This document shows, piece by piece, positions 23,249 to 34,235 of a stretch of 64,000 nucleotides of DNA (positions are counted from its first letter, which is position 1; every line of letters begins with the position of its first letter). The DNA comes from Paraphaeosphaeria minitans (taxonomy: Eukaryota > Ascomycota > Dothideomycetes > Pleosporales > Didymosphaeriaceae). A model generated the notes under the pieces. That model had not been told where the DNA came from, ran no database searches, and worked only from the letters and a program-made list of their open reading frames with translations. A program made the translations under genes and the position numbers. Location: assembly GCA_015832175.1 (NCBI GenBank), contig WJXW01000011.1, forward strand, positions 1,550,001-1,614,000. Direction: 5' to 3'.

Positions 23249-24086
23249 GATTCGACTGACCCTGATATGATGGCGTTGAAGATCCGTAGGGGCTCAAGGA
23301 CGTACATATGATTCATGAAATTTTGACAACAACATCCTGGCGCGATGTTCTTTGCGCGCGGTTTTGTTATGTCGCGTACGGTTGAGTGATCGACACGGCA
23401 TTCTCTCCGCCATCCTGTCCCCCCACACCCCGCATGCACACTGTGGGGTATCGCTGTTACATCGACGTTGATCAGCCACCGGTTCTGTCATTAGAGGCTC
23501 AATCTCGCTACGATGGTTGACCGAGAGTTGAGTAATAATTTCATGTAGAAAGTGGCACAGTAGGTACGGTAGGTATGCCCTCGCGACGGAACTAAGGCTA
23601 AGATGTAGACTTGCCAAGCTAGGAGGTGAGTACATGCCTATGACTTGACCAGTCAGATTCGCGATTACTAAAAGAAGGGCAACTCAGGTTACTATACATT
23701 TCCACAATTGTAACATTAACCTGTTGCACCGGTGTTTACATCTACCTATGAGTTCGTCCGTTAGATTTTCAGCCTCGATGGTTTTTTTCGCCCATATATG
23801 CAACGCTGTTCCTTCCCGAGGACTTCTCTTGTCATATTTTGCAGAGCATCTAACATCATTCTGCCGCGCCCTTCCAGAACAGGCAGGTGGGGACTTAGAT
23901 TCAGCCTCGCAGGGCGTATGGCGTCTTCCATCTCACAACAGCCTGGCCACTTCCATTTCAACATCTCCCATGACATGCCCACCAAAACTACCTTTCTGGC
24001 ACTACGACTCATACATCAACAATATCCATGTGGTTCTTTGATTGAAACACGAACAAGCCGGCGTGCAGCCTGCTTAGGCGAGCTGC
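23249..24086. other. Intergenic, transporter promoter side
   Basis: About 840 bp, no gene recognised; short frames on both strands lack coding features. Confidence 0.5.
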
Positions 24087-24765
24087 ATGGCTGAGGCAAC
24101 AGGCCTCGCCATTGGTGTTGCAGCCTTATTCAACACCTGCATCGACAGCTTTAAAATTATCTTTGGTGCACAAGACTTTGCAAGGGACTGAGATCCTGGA
24201 TACACGGTTTCAGCAACAGAGACTCCGACTGTTACTATAGGGGCAGAACGTTGGTATCATTTCGCGCCAGGGCGTAGCACCGCAGCCGTACATGCGAGAA
24301 CTGGAGGCGGGCCACATCAAGCCGATAATTCTAAGAGGTTCCATCAACTCCCTCTTGGAACAGTTCAAGGTGCTCGAGAGCAGATACGGGCTGAAGGATG
24401 ACACCATGGCTGGCTTGCTGAATGCCAGTACATCGAAAACTGCAGCCTTCAAAGAGTTGATCAGAAGGAACCAAAATCAAAAAGGTCCGAGAGCACTTAC
24501 AAAGTGGGCGGTATTCGATGCGTAGCAGATGCGCGATGCCATCGAGCAACTCAACTCACTCATTGACGGCCTGGTCCACATAACGAAACAGCTAAAAAGC
24601 ACATCGGAAGCAAACTATAGGATTTCAGCCACGGAGACCCCCATTGGGGAGTTTCCTCGGATCTGCGACCATGTTGAGCCAATTCCCTACGATAGCAGCA
24701 CCCTCGAACCACGTGCTAGCTCTCGACTTGCACAACTCAGCAGACACCTTTCACACAGCCCATGA
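24087..24765 (+). pseudogene. Degraded HeLo-domain gene (het-S-type N-terminal domain)
   Basis: The start reads MAEATGLAIGVAALFNTCID, the classic opening of fungal HeLo (prion-inhibition and propagation) domains, which act in heterokaryon incompatibility and cell-death signalling. Open frame ends at a TGA at 24189. The homologous reading continues in the +1 frame from about 24190 (EILDTRFQQQRLRLLL) to 24765, but is broken by TAG at 24238-24240, where family members have Trp before Gly, and by TAG at 24523-24525. The Trp-to-TAG change is a G-to-A transition. Three independent lesions make a functional product unlikely. No intron explains the shift. Any second-domain identity was lost downstream. 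Confidence 0.6.
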
Positions 24766-25009
24766 GATCATTGGATCAATTGAGGCATTCATAACTGCGC
24801 ACTATGCGACTGCACGATCCGTGGCTTTCTTCACTGCCGAAGAAATCATCCCAGTGTCGATTGTTCAGAATAACAGCGACGAACGAAACCGCATCTACGA
24901 TCCATCTGCAACCTCTCCCCATGTCGGTCTATCTGAATGAAACCATACCCGGTATCTACTTGCAGCCACTCCTGGTTTTAAACCCCTGGTCCGTTCGACG
25001 GGCCTGAAT
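24766..25009. other. Decayed spacer between two gene remnants
   Basis: Short frames only, e.g. one from 24644 to 24940 (98 codons) that overlaps the HeLo remnant in another frame and is not clearly coding. Confidence 0.3.
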
Positions 25010-26045
25010 CGTGACGCGATGCCTTGCGAAAGCAACGTCCATTCCTGCACGCCACAAACTCATGCCGAACATTTCCCCACAAGCCAAAGAATAATCATCG
25101 GCCACGAGAAAGAGGCACTCGACGGAGACATGAATCTTCTCCTGTGCGTCCAGGTACCGCAGGAGGACAGAAAACTCTTCTATCTTTCCTTGTTCCACCT
25201 GCGGATGCACAGATTGTGACAGCGCGACTTTTCTTTCAACCGCTACTGCAGCGATCGCAGGGGCCCGTACAGGATATGCGAGACTTCCTTGTTCCAGGAC
25301 AACACATCAGCAGCGGCGGCAGCAGCTAATGGAGAGCGCCACGCAACGTCATACCTACCGCGCAGCTTCACCTGCTTACACCAAAAAGCCCGAAGCTCCT
25401 TCGGAAGCCTCCACCACCTCGCACGAAGCTCGGCAGAAAGCTTCCGTCACTCCAAACTATCACTATCCAGCGGCCGCAGCTCAGACTCCTCCCTATCCTC
25501 AAACACCTCGAACCTATCTTCCTAGCACGGCAAAAACCCCGGAGAAACACGCGAAACAGTTAGAGACGTGGTAGCCGAGCAGACCTCCAAGGAAACGAAC
25601 CAGCTCGCGTTCACCAACTACTCGCGCATCGAGCTGGGACGCAAGGGCCGCGGGAAGCACAAGCGATATGTCTTCTCCTACTGGGGTCGAACCTACTACC
25701 GTACTGGAAGCGCGCAGTCGCTCAGACGACCAGACCCATGTCGGATTGTCACGGCCACTCGTTCCATCTCGTTTGCGATGGCGATGGCGAGTACAGACTG
25801 GGTTCCCGCGTGGGAGTTGCACTTCGCGAATCCGAAGCTGGAGTCGAGTCAGCAATCGCTTTACGAGTGGGTTGCTTCCATCCCGGAAGGGAAACCCGGA
25901 TGCTCGTGTGCTGATTGGTACCTAGGTCCGGAGTTTTGGTCGCTACGGGTGTCGTCGCCCTCGTCGACAACGCCATCCGGTCGTACCTAGCGGTCCTTGA
26001 CGCCGGAGGGGCGGGCCTTATCGACCTCGTCGTCAGGGACAGACG
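25010..26045 (+). pseudogene. Broken gene of an uncharacterised fungal family
   Basis: A coherent frame runs from 25289 to about 25690, interrupted by TAG at 25523-25525, and contains Ser-rich sequence then RIELGRKGRGKHKRYVFSYWG. The C-terminal family-like end, VLVATGVVALVDNAIRSYL, lies near 25930-25990 in a different frame, so at least one frameshift separates them. I recall uncharacterised ascomycete proteins with a similar basic/aromatic block and an ATG(L/V)xALVDxAIR-type C-terminus, but no function is known to me. It may once have been part of the same gene as the upstream HeLo remnant, or a separate neighbour; the sequence cannot decide. Confidence 0.4.
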
Positions 26046-26378
26046 GGTGAGTCGTCATCCCATCATCTGTCACGGCACTCTCCGTTTGTGATGTTTTGTA
26101 GCCGCTGATGGAAAGTAGATGGCGGTTTAGTATCTAGTACCTACGTCTCAGTAGGTAGTACGATGCAGCCCCGAAGCAGCGGCCAACCCAAGCCCACGGA
26201 TGTCAAAACGCTGGTAATGGTGGGAATGCAGAGAAAATCGCAAAATTACGCCACAAGGCACTATCATAGGTACATATACTATACAACTAAAAAAGAAGAA
26301 GAAAAAAACGGCAAAACTTCATCGAAATCGCTTCGTGGACTACGAAACGAACCCCCCCCCCCCTGATCCGACACTTGC
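26046..26378. other. Intergenic with a C homopolymer
   Basis: About 330 bp; contains a run of roughly a dozen C near 26350-26363 just beyond the stop of the zinc-finger gene, and a ctagtacctacgt-type patch near 26135. No gene. Confidence 0.5.
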
Positions 26379-29300
26379 TCACTCCGAATACGTCCCCGTG
26401 TACCGGTTCTCTCGTCCGCTCCTCCGACTCCCCGGCGTCGGCGGCGGCCTGCTCGGAGGCGGCGGCCTCCTGCTCCCGGTCGAGGTCTGACTACCCGCCG
26501 ACGGCTGCCTGCTCGTCTGGCCCTTCTTAGCCTCAGGTTTTCTAATTCCAGTCTTCGCACTAGGCTTCGTGGCATTCGATTGAGAAGTCGCGGAAGTTGC
26601 AGAAGTTGCCGAGCTGGGGCGCGTGATGGGTGGGCGTTGCGATGCTGGTACTGGTGCGGTGGTTGGTGAGCGGGGTCGGTGTGTAGGGCGAGGGATGGAG
26701 GTAGCGGACGGCTGGCGAGGTGGGGAAATAACGACTTGTGGGGAGATGGGAGGTGCGCGACTGTTCGGTTGGGGTCGAGGACTGGGAGGCGTGTAGAGAC
26801 CGTCCGGGTCGTCGCTGTCGATGTCTAGAGGCGGCCTGGGCGCTGGCGTAAGTGTAGCTCCGACATGCGCTGCAGCGTCGTTGTCGCTGTATAGATCGTC
26901 AGGGTCGACTCCGTCCGACGCGTCTTCTATACATCCATTAGCACTCAATCAACATCCCTGGGATAGGTCCCAACTTACCCTGCTGCTGAACCACGTCTAC
27001 TTCCTCTTGATCAACCACAATTCCCGTCCCCACCAGCGACAACCCCGCCGGCCACGGAATCACACCCTGCCTCGCCAACCTGGCCAGCCTCACCGAATCA
27101 GGTGTATACCCCTCGTCGTCCTCCTCTAGCTCTATAATCGGCGACAGGCCCTTGTTTACCTTGGCCCAGTACTGCCCCGGCGTCTTGAATCCCACCGCGT
27201 GCCACGCCTTCCTCTCCTCGCGCTCGAGGAGGTCAGATGTCGGGCGTACGTGTGAATACAGTGGGGTGTGCGGGAGTTGGGGGTACCGGGGGTATTGAGG
27301 AAGGTTTGGTGTGGGAGTGATGGTGACTACGCCATCAGGAGAGACGGTGACGCTGGTTGCTCCGGAATGCGTGGGTTGCGAGTGCTGGGTGGGGCCTGGT
27401 GCGGGAGTTGTAGGGGTGGGTGTGATAACGACCTGGCCATTAGGAAAAGCAGTAATGTTAGTTGACACAGCGATTGCAGGCTGGCTGGGCCGGCGCAGAT
27501 CATCGAGCTGCGCTGAAGGCGGTGGAACAGGTGTTGGGCTATTCTGGCTTGGAGGCGCAGGCGTATTGGTTGTGTACGGCTTGATGAGTTGGCCGAAGGC
27601 GTCGGTGTTTCCATTTGCGCCGCCATCTTGGTCGTCATCGCTCTGATCGTCGTCGTCTGATGTTGGGGGATTCTGATGGTGCCTTTCGACGTGGGTATCC
27701 CATTTATCCACGGGAACCTGCATATTGCATCTTCCGCAGTAAGTGTAGCCTGCACGACGGTCTTCTTCCTTCTCCTTGTCCTTCCATATCATTTCGCACC
27801 ACTTTTGCTGATGTTCGTCAATCTTCAAATAGGGAATCCAGACCCCGCACTCCGGACATTTGACCTTATCTTCCTCCCCTTTGCCTCTGTTCATCTCGCA
27901 CCACTCTTGCTGATGCTTGTCGAAGTCTTTATACGGAATCCAGAACTGGCATTCCGGACATTTGGTCCTATCTCCTTCTCCCCCATAGTCAATATGTCTT
28001 ACGCACGCCTCTTGCCGATGTTTGCCCATCTGGAAATATGGAACCCAGCGCCCGCAGTCGGAACATTTCGTCATATCGGCCTTCCGCAGATTATCAAGTC
28101 CTTCGCACCCCGATTGAAGATGTTGGGAGAAATGGTTTGTTGGACCATAAAGCCCGCAATCGTGACATTGCTTCATGTCGACATCTTCTTCCTCTATTTC
28201 ATACTCCTGATCGTAGGTATGCTCTGGAATATCTTCCTCTTCAGGTCCGTGCTGATCGTCAATACCAGTTTCGTTGTTATTACTGTGTTCATTAAGATGC
28301 TTGCTCTTCTCTGCAAGGGGGAGGAAGCGGTCACATATCAGGCATCTCCAGGAGTCATTTTCGTCATCTTCCGCTGGGTCTGTACCAGACGGGTGTGCAG
28401 CATTCGGGGTTCCTGTTACCGTATTTCCAGGTCCAAATTGTGCCAAACCATTCTTTAGAGCAGCAGCTTCCTCTTCATTCTTGTGATAGTCTCGATGTTC
28501 GTCCATCTGCGACAAAAATAGTTTCTTCCCGCATTTGTGACATGTCCAATTTGGAGAAGGAGGTCGCGCCGTCGCGTTCTCCACCACCTCCTCATCATCG
28601 TTGTTGTCATCACCTGCCGCAGCCACCCTCTCTTTCTCTTTCTCCTTCTCCTTCTCCTTATCCGCCGCAGCATAAGCTCTATGCAAGTGCGCAACACCGC
28701 CAATGTGCAGTGTCCAGGGAATAGGAGCCGCATCAACCATCATATCGCAGATCGCGCAGGGCCACCACCTCCTTCCTTCGTCGCCGATGAGACGTCTTCG
28801 CTCCCTCTCATCGGGCACTACTGGCTGAAAAGGAATAGCTCTGTATCTTGGTGTCATTTTCGGAGGTCTGACGGAGACCATGACAGGCGCGTCCTCAGGA
28901 TGGTTCGTAGCGGTGGCCGCGGGAGGCCGCACTACATTCGAAGTCGGCCTCGACGTTGAAGTAGACGTTGCAACGGTGCTGTTTGCAGAAGGGGGCACTG
29001 ACTGTGACGTAGGCGGGCGAGACACTGGAGCGGGTGTTGCAATGTTACCGCTCACAGGAGGCGGAACTGCATCCACCTTCGGTACATTTGGACGATTCGG
29101 ATTGCTGGCCATGGGAGGCAGCGCTGTAGTCGAAGACGGGTTCGACCCCGAAGTTGTATTACCCCCAGAAGTCGGGCGTTTCGCACTCGCAGCAGCATTC
29201 CCAGGACTCCCGGACTGCGATTGTGGACGCGCTGCAAAGGGTCCTCCTATACCAACGTATCCATGTGGCAGCTTCGGAAATGGTAGCGCAACGGTACCCG

Positions 29301-30228
29301 GAATAGCAGGAGAATGATCGAACGGCGCCATCGCCGCCGCTTCCGCCGCTGCAGCTTCGTTCAGCCCTGAGTTGGGTGGCCTCGACACTGGAGCAGGCGT
29401 TGCAGCATTACCGCCAGGAGGGAGCGCTGGATACACCACTGAATTCCCTGGCGTTGCGCTGTCAACGAATGGGGCAGCGTCGTCATCGCCATCGTCTTCA
29501 TTATCGTCGTCCATGTCGTCGTCCATGTCGTCGTCATCGTCGTCCCAACCAAGAGAAGGCTTCTTCACCGCACCCGCCCCTAGTGGCGGCGGGTGCGACG
29601 GCCAAAGCGGATTCCCTGTCTCTCGTCTTTTCTTTGCCAAATACCTCTCCTTCGCCCTATCATCCTCCAACTGGTCCACCAACAGCTTCCTCCTCTTCCT
29701 TATCACCTCCGCCCTCAAACTCCCCTCATAATCCCACAGCATATTGATCAGCCTCTTTTCAATTATCTTCTTCACTTGCCCCCCTTCGCTGCGGGAGATG
29801 TGGTGTTTCTCCACTGCGCGCCGTACCTCTTCCACAACATGCCGTCGGAAGGTTGGCCAGTTGTTCTCGTCGGAGACGTGGCGCCAGTAGGAGGGATTCG
29901 CCTGGAGGATGCGCAGGATGTGGAAGACGGCGAGCTGAACCCTGGAGCGAGAGCGCGCAGTATGGTCATTGTAAAGGAGCCTTGCGCCGATGCCGACCGC
30001 GGCACTGGCGAAGAGGGTGTTTAATGGGTTATTGGATATAAAAGTAGGGAGGTGGAGGGTTTGGCCGAGGAAGTAGGATGTTAGGTCGTGGGCGAGGGTG
30101 AAGAGGGAACCATTTAGTGATGGTGTGTCTTGGGGGTTGGGAGTAGGCGTAGGGCCAATTGTTGTAGTGACTGGTAGACGAGTTGTGGGGACCTGCTCCG
30201 GGGACGGGTCTGGAGTAAAGTCTGCCAT
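26379..30228 (-). CDS. Large protein with seven regularly spaced C2H2/C2HC zinc fingers, 1265 aa
   Basis: Family not recognised. Exons 30228-26979 and 26926-26379 with a 52-bp intron (gtaagt/atag). I start at MADFTPDPSPEQ (30228); the frame is open to 30708 but that extension is low-quality. Residues ~60-90 contain a weakly hydrophobic stretch (LNTLFASAAVGIGARLLYND), then a basic helical region to ~200. Residues 220-480 are Pro/Ala/Ser-rich with an Asp-only run. Between ~485 and 850 lie seven fingers of the form C-x2-C-x11-H-x3/4-[H/C], such as CPECGVWIPYLKIDEHQQKWC, CSDCGRWVPYFQMGKHRQEAC and CHKCGKKLFLSQMDEHRDYH (21, 21 and 20 residues are shown here only as CPEC..HQQKWC-type ends), plus a degenerate one at WWPCAICD. 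The tail is Pro/Ser-rich and disordered. Nucleic-acid or protein binding is inferred only. Confidence 0.75.
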
Positions 30229-31152
30229 TGTCGCGTTTGGTGTGCGAAGGCGCAGAATGTAAATTTTCGAAGGCCGTCTGCAAACTCGGCAAAAAAGAGA
30301 CGAGCGCGAGGACGGCGGACCCGTCGCTCGAAGACATGTTTTCAGTTTGACAAAGAAAGGGCATCGTGTACGTTTGCTGGGTGGAGGCTTTGTCTGTGTT
30401 GTAGTTTGCGCCGGAAGTGGTTGTGCTGCGCTGCCATCGCGATGGACAAAGCAGGAGAGAAACAAAGCGAAGGTGCGGATGGCCAATTGAAGTGCGGCAT
30501 TGATCTTGAGCTGCGCCATATGAACCACATGATGCGTGATTGTGAAAGTGTCTTTGTTAAGCTTCGTCTCTCGCAGGCTTAGAGCTGTGTGTATGAACGA
30601 GGTGGACGAAGCTGGGCTGAGCCGGACTGAAAGCGACAAATTGCGCGGACATTGTAAAAAAAGACCGAGGTGTATGCTAATCCCGTATGAATGTATCCAA
30701 AAGGACATTATTCAATCGAGAGGTGCCGGCATGTAAAAGCCCTTGTTGGCCATTCTCATGAAGGCCAAGCGAGCTTGTCCGGGTAGGCGCAATACGTGCC
30801 TATCTTGGTGACTCTGGTTCCATCTTGTCAGTACAATGGAACAAACATCTAGAACGTACAAATCTTCTTTCCTGCGCGGTCTGAGACAGATGCGGGACAT
30901 TGTGTTCAAGTAACGCAGTAAGGTGTGAGATTGATGGACCGCTCAGGTCAAGTGGGCTGCCCGCATAGGCTTGAGCTAGGCGGTCGCACCTTCCAGATTT
31001 TGGCCACGTATTGTTGCTAACATGGATCTTGAGAGCTTCTTCTTTTGATGCCAGTTTACATTAAAATTAAGACATGACCCGCATCATCGTCGTGCGTGCT
31101 ATAGCCGTAAGTGTACCATCCCATGAAAGCAGGAATGGAAGATACCATCATC
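30229..31152. other. Intergenic, zinc-finger gene promoter and WLM gene 3' flank
   Basis: About 920 bp. A minus-strand frame stays open through 30229-30708 but is probably 5' UTR of the zinc-finger gene. Nothing else recognised. Confidence 0.45.
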
Positions 31153-32193
31153 TCAGGAAGACGCCTCGCCGCTCCCCCTACTGCCCTCCTCAGCTTGCCT
31201 TGCCCTCTTCATCCGCTCTTCTGCCGCCTTCGCTAATATTTCCCTCCGACTCAGATTTCCCGCTTGCACCGTCCCGCCCGCACTGCTAATCACCGTCTCA
31301 CACCCACCTCCTCCCGCACTCCCACCCAGCACAAACTCCCCGCCGGTCCAACCCCCATGATCATACACCTCCTCCTCCTCGTAGCCCTTCGCATACTCCT
31401 GATTCCCCACACTATGCCCGCCCCTCGTCCAGTCATCCCGATCCACCTCTCGTTCAATCTGCTTGCACAGCTCCCAGAAATTCCTGTCGTGCGGGCCCCA
31501 CACGTTGTGAGCCAACTCGTGGCACAGCGTCTTGCGTATCGTCTTGTAATCCCTATACCCGTCATACGCATCCGTCCGCAACCGCAGCTCGATGACCTCG
31601 CCCTGATTCCTGTTCAGGCCCAGCGTCCGCGACTCGTGTGTGGTGTGCATCGCAGGGTCCATCTCCGTCAGCAGCGGCACGCTGAACTTGTGCGTCCGCA
31701 TCGCGGCTTTGATGCCTGCGTCATCCCGTAGCCGCTCCAAGAAGCGCAGACTACGGTCTGGATTCGGGAGATACGGCAGCGGCCGTAGTGTGTGGAATGT
31801 GTACTGCGCTTCCTCCTGCACCTTCTTCCAGTCGCGATTACGCGCGGGTGTCGCAGCTTTTATTGGGCCCGGGCGGCGCGGAGCTGCGGCTTTGGATATG
31901 GAGTTGTTGAGGGACGTGACTTCGGCGGTTGTGCTTCCCATGAGGTTTATCTTCTTTCCCTGTAAGGTAGAGAGCGGTAGTGTGGCGTCTTTGAAGGGCG
32001 GTTTGAGGAGGCCGGTTTTGGGGGACACGAGGAATTTCTGGTTCGAGACGGGTATTGAAAGTTCGGAAGCGACGCGTTCTGAGAGATCGGTGACGGTGGC
32101 ATCTTGCGCGAAGGTGAAGGTTATGAGGTTGCCGTGATGCGTGAGCGTGAGCGTGAGCGTGAGCGCGATGTCGTCGGGGTGTGTGGTCTCCAT
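31153..32193 (-). CDS. Ubiquitin-like / WLM-domain metalloprotease
   Basis: Single-exon, 346 residues. An N-terminal ubiquitin-like fold (residues ~8-85: ALTLTLTLTHHGNLITFTF ... LPLSTLQGKKINLMG) precedes a WLM (Wss1p-like metalloprotease) domain with zinc motif HELAHNVWGPHD near residues 222-236. The arrangement matches the fungal ubiquitin/metalloprotease fusion proteins, relatives of yeast Wss1 and SPRTN, which cleave DNA-protein crosslinks or SUMO/ubiquitin conjugates. That role is family knowledge, not shown here. The C-terminus has a glycine-rich patch (GGSAGGGGCETVISSAGG) and a basic, helical tail. All three zinc ligands and the catalytic Glu are intact. The LT repeat at residues 11-18 comes from a tandem cgtgag hexamer. 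Confidence 0.88.
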   Translation of the reverse strand: METTHPDDIALTLTLTLTHHGNLITFTFAQDATVTDLSERVASELSIPVSNQKFLVSPKTGLLKPPFKDATLPLSTLQGKKINLMGSTTAEVTSLNNSISKAAAPRRPGPIKAATPARNRDWKKVQEEAQYTFHTLRPLPYLPNPDRSLRFLERLRDDAGIKAAMRTHKFSVPLLTEMDPAMHTTHESRTLGLNRNQGEVIELRLRTDAYDGYRDYKTIRKTLCHELAHNVWGPHDRNFWELCKQIEREVDRDDWTRGGHSVGNQEYAKGYEEEEVYDHGGWTGGEFVLGGSAGGGGCETVISSAGGTVQAGNLSRREILAKAAEERMKRARQAEEGSRGSGEASS

Positions 32194-32421
32194 CTGCGAC
32201 TGGAACTGCGTCTATTGGAGTCACGTTGAGCTGTTGAGTGGATAGTGAGCAGAGAAGTTAGCAGGGATCAATATATCGTCGCTACGCGACGGTTTCTAGT
32301 CGGGCTTCGGTGACGTTCACATAACTTCCACGCGTGTCGCCATGGTGCATTTGTCAGATGCGCCAAGCCCAGAGCACGTGGCGTCATGAAATGCCACAAT
32401 CGAGCTGGAGGCGGACGCCTC

Positions 32422-32705
32422 AACGAATCGTACATTTCTCATTCGAGGTCACTAATACTCATTGGCATACACTCGAACACTCATCCAATCAGCATAAGCA
32501 AAGTCCAGTCTACCCATCAAACAAGCCTATCCAATGCCCACTCCAGCTCCTCTACCCCAAGTAACGAACCGTACATACTCATTCAACGTCACTCATACTC
32601 ATTATTATAGCATACACTTGAACAACTCCATCCAATCACCATGAGCAAAGTCTAGTATACCTATCAAAACGAGTATATCCAATGACCACCCTCTGGCTAC
32701 TCTAT
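32422..32705. repeat. Diverged tandem duplication, 141-bp period
   Basis: Copy one 32422-32563 and copy two 32564-32705 align through their whole length (gaatcgtacat / gaaccgtacat, catacactcgaac / catacacttgaac, gcaaagtcca / gcaaagtcta, tatccaatg in both), with many C/T transitions and small indels. No coding potential and no terminal inverted repeats. Confidence 0.75.
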
Positions 32706-32841
32706 TCTCGAGTTCCACCTGGACAATAAATATTCTTGATGAGCCCAAAAAGGCCTTTCAACATGATATGGGTATCAATGCTCGTATCCGAAAAGCCATG
32801 TGCAGTCATGCAGCGCGGCACCAACGAACAGAAGTCTTTCC

Positions 32842-32861
32842 AAAAAAAAAAAAAAAAAAAA
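32842..32861. repeat. Poly-A tract, 20 nt
   Basis: Uninterrupted A homopolymer (T run on the transcribed strand of the neighbouring minus-strand gene). Confidence 0.9.
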
Positions 32862-32972
32862 GGATGCGCCTGCGCCAGGTAAATGCCGGTCCGAATACCA
32901 AATGCCATGCCTTTACCAAACAGTATGAAAGTCGACTTGCGAGGCCGTAGTATGCGTCGTCGTCGTCGTCGT

Positions 32973-34103
32973 CTACACCTGCTTCTCCTCGTTTTCTTTT
33001 TTGTTTTTCTCCTCCTCCTCCTGCTTCTTGCGCTCTTCTGCTCGCTGGGCCTCTTCTTGCCTGTCCTTTTCGATTTGCTCTGGCGTCTTGATCCACAGCA
33101 GTTGTTGCGTGTCCCACTTGTGACTACTTTCATTAGCATGGCAGACGGTAGAGGAGATGCACTGAATTACCCTTCAAACTCGGTCACAACGAGCGCCTTC
33201 TCTTGGTATTCGTCCTTGAGAATCTTGTCGTACGCATACGGCACCTTTGCTACAACGCCCTCGAACATGGTCTCACGCATCGGGTAGAGGTCCGAAGTTT
33301 GGTACTTGTGGTAGTTCTTGCAGCTCCACCAGCCCGGAGCACTATCCGGGTGGGTCTCGCTAAGTCCAGTGATGTCGATGAACAAGCCGTTGCTAGTGTC
33401 TATCCACCTTGCATCAATGATGTTCATGCCGTCCCCGCGCACTCGCTCCACGATCATGGGGTTAACGTCCATGAGATACTCGCGCTCGTTCTTGCCGTCC
33501 TCGAATCGGTACTTGTGCGTCGTTTGGTTGTAGTGCTCGCCTAGGTACGTGAGGGTAGAGTCTGATACCTGGGTGTCCATGTCCCAGTCCCAAGGTAGGC
33601 GCTGCGTTGATGTCAATCGCATGCTCGTGACGACAGTTGGGCTATAGGTACCTTTCCGTTCCACCACCAGCCGAGCAGCGTCCCGTGTGCGATCCACGTG
33701 TCGAGGCCCTTTTCACGAAACCATTCGAGATACGCGCGCACCATGTGCATCTGCGTCTCGGTGCGCTCTTCGTCGGACACGATCCCCTTGAAATAGCGGC
33801 GGTCGTAGTGGCCCAGATGATTGCCACCCCTAGAAGGTGTCAGTGGACGCTCATAAAACATTCATGAACGAGGCCGGCCGCAAGTTGCCACGACCGTAGT
33901 CATTTGACGTGATGGTAAACATACCCAGGCTCGTGGAAGTATTTCAACGCCTCTTTCCGCTCTTCAGTCATATCTTCGCGCTTTTCTATCCGCGTTTCTT
34001 CAACATGATGTGCGACATCCTCCCGGGTCTCGACAGGCGCGGCGATGGTTTGCCCGAGCAGGACGGCACCGGCGATGGCGACGGTGTATGCGGAAAGTCT
34101 CAT
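32973..34103 (-). CDS. Mnn4-like LicD-family mannosylphosphate transfer protein, secreted/Golgi
   Basis: LicD-domain protein related to yeast Mnn4, which is needed for mannosylphosphorylation of N-glycans. Four exons: 34103-33925, 33829-33652, 33601-33171 and 33123-32973, introns 95, 50 and 47 bp, product 312 residues. The N-terminus is a signal peptide or anchor (MRLSAYTVAIAGAVLLGQ, then AAPVETRED). The LicD core reads WFREKGLDTWIAHGTLLGW, then WNGKRLPWDWDMDTQVS, with the metal-binding DxD-like DWDMD, and NIIDARWIDTSNGLFIDIT. The tail after WDTQQLLWIKTPEQIEKDR is a Lys/Glu-rich coil (KKQEEEEKNKKENEEKQV), like the K/E repeats at the end of yeast Mnn4. An in-frame Met two codons earlier (34109) is an alternative start. 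Confidence 0.85.
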
Positions 34104-34235
34104 ATCCAAAAGGAGAGATGGTGCAGACTCGCAATGGAGAAAAAGGAAGTATTAATATGGTGTAGTGGTGTGGAAGTGGCGCATAAATCCGGGCTGTGGC
34201 GCGGCGTCCTACTCTCAGGACATACAGTAAGACGA

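Larger units (their letters stand above)
32194..32972. other. Intergenic with a 141-bp tandem duplication and a poly-A tract
   Basis: No gene. It holds the diverged tandem repeat at 32422-32705 and 20 consecutive A at 32842-32861, probably in the 3' UTR of the minus-strand LicD gene. Confidence 0.6.

Noticed and set aside
30229..30708. N-terminal extension of the zinc-finger protein to 30708
   Set aside because: Open frame but no protein-like composition; MADFTPDPS is a better start.
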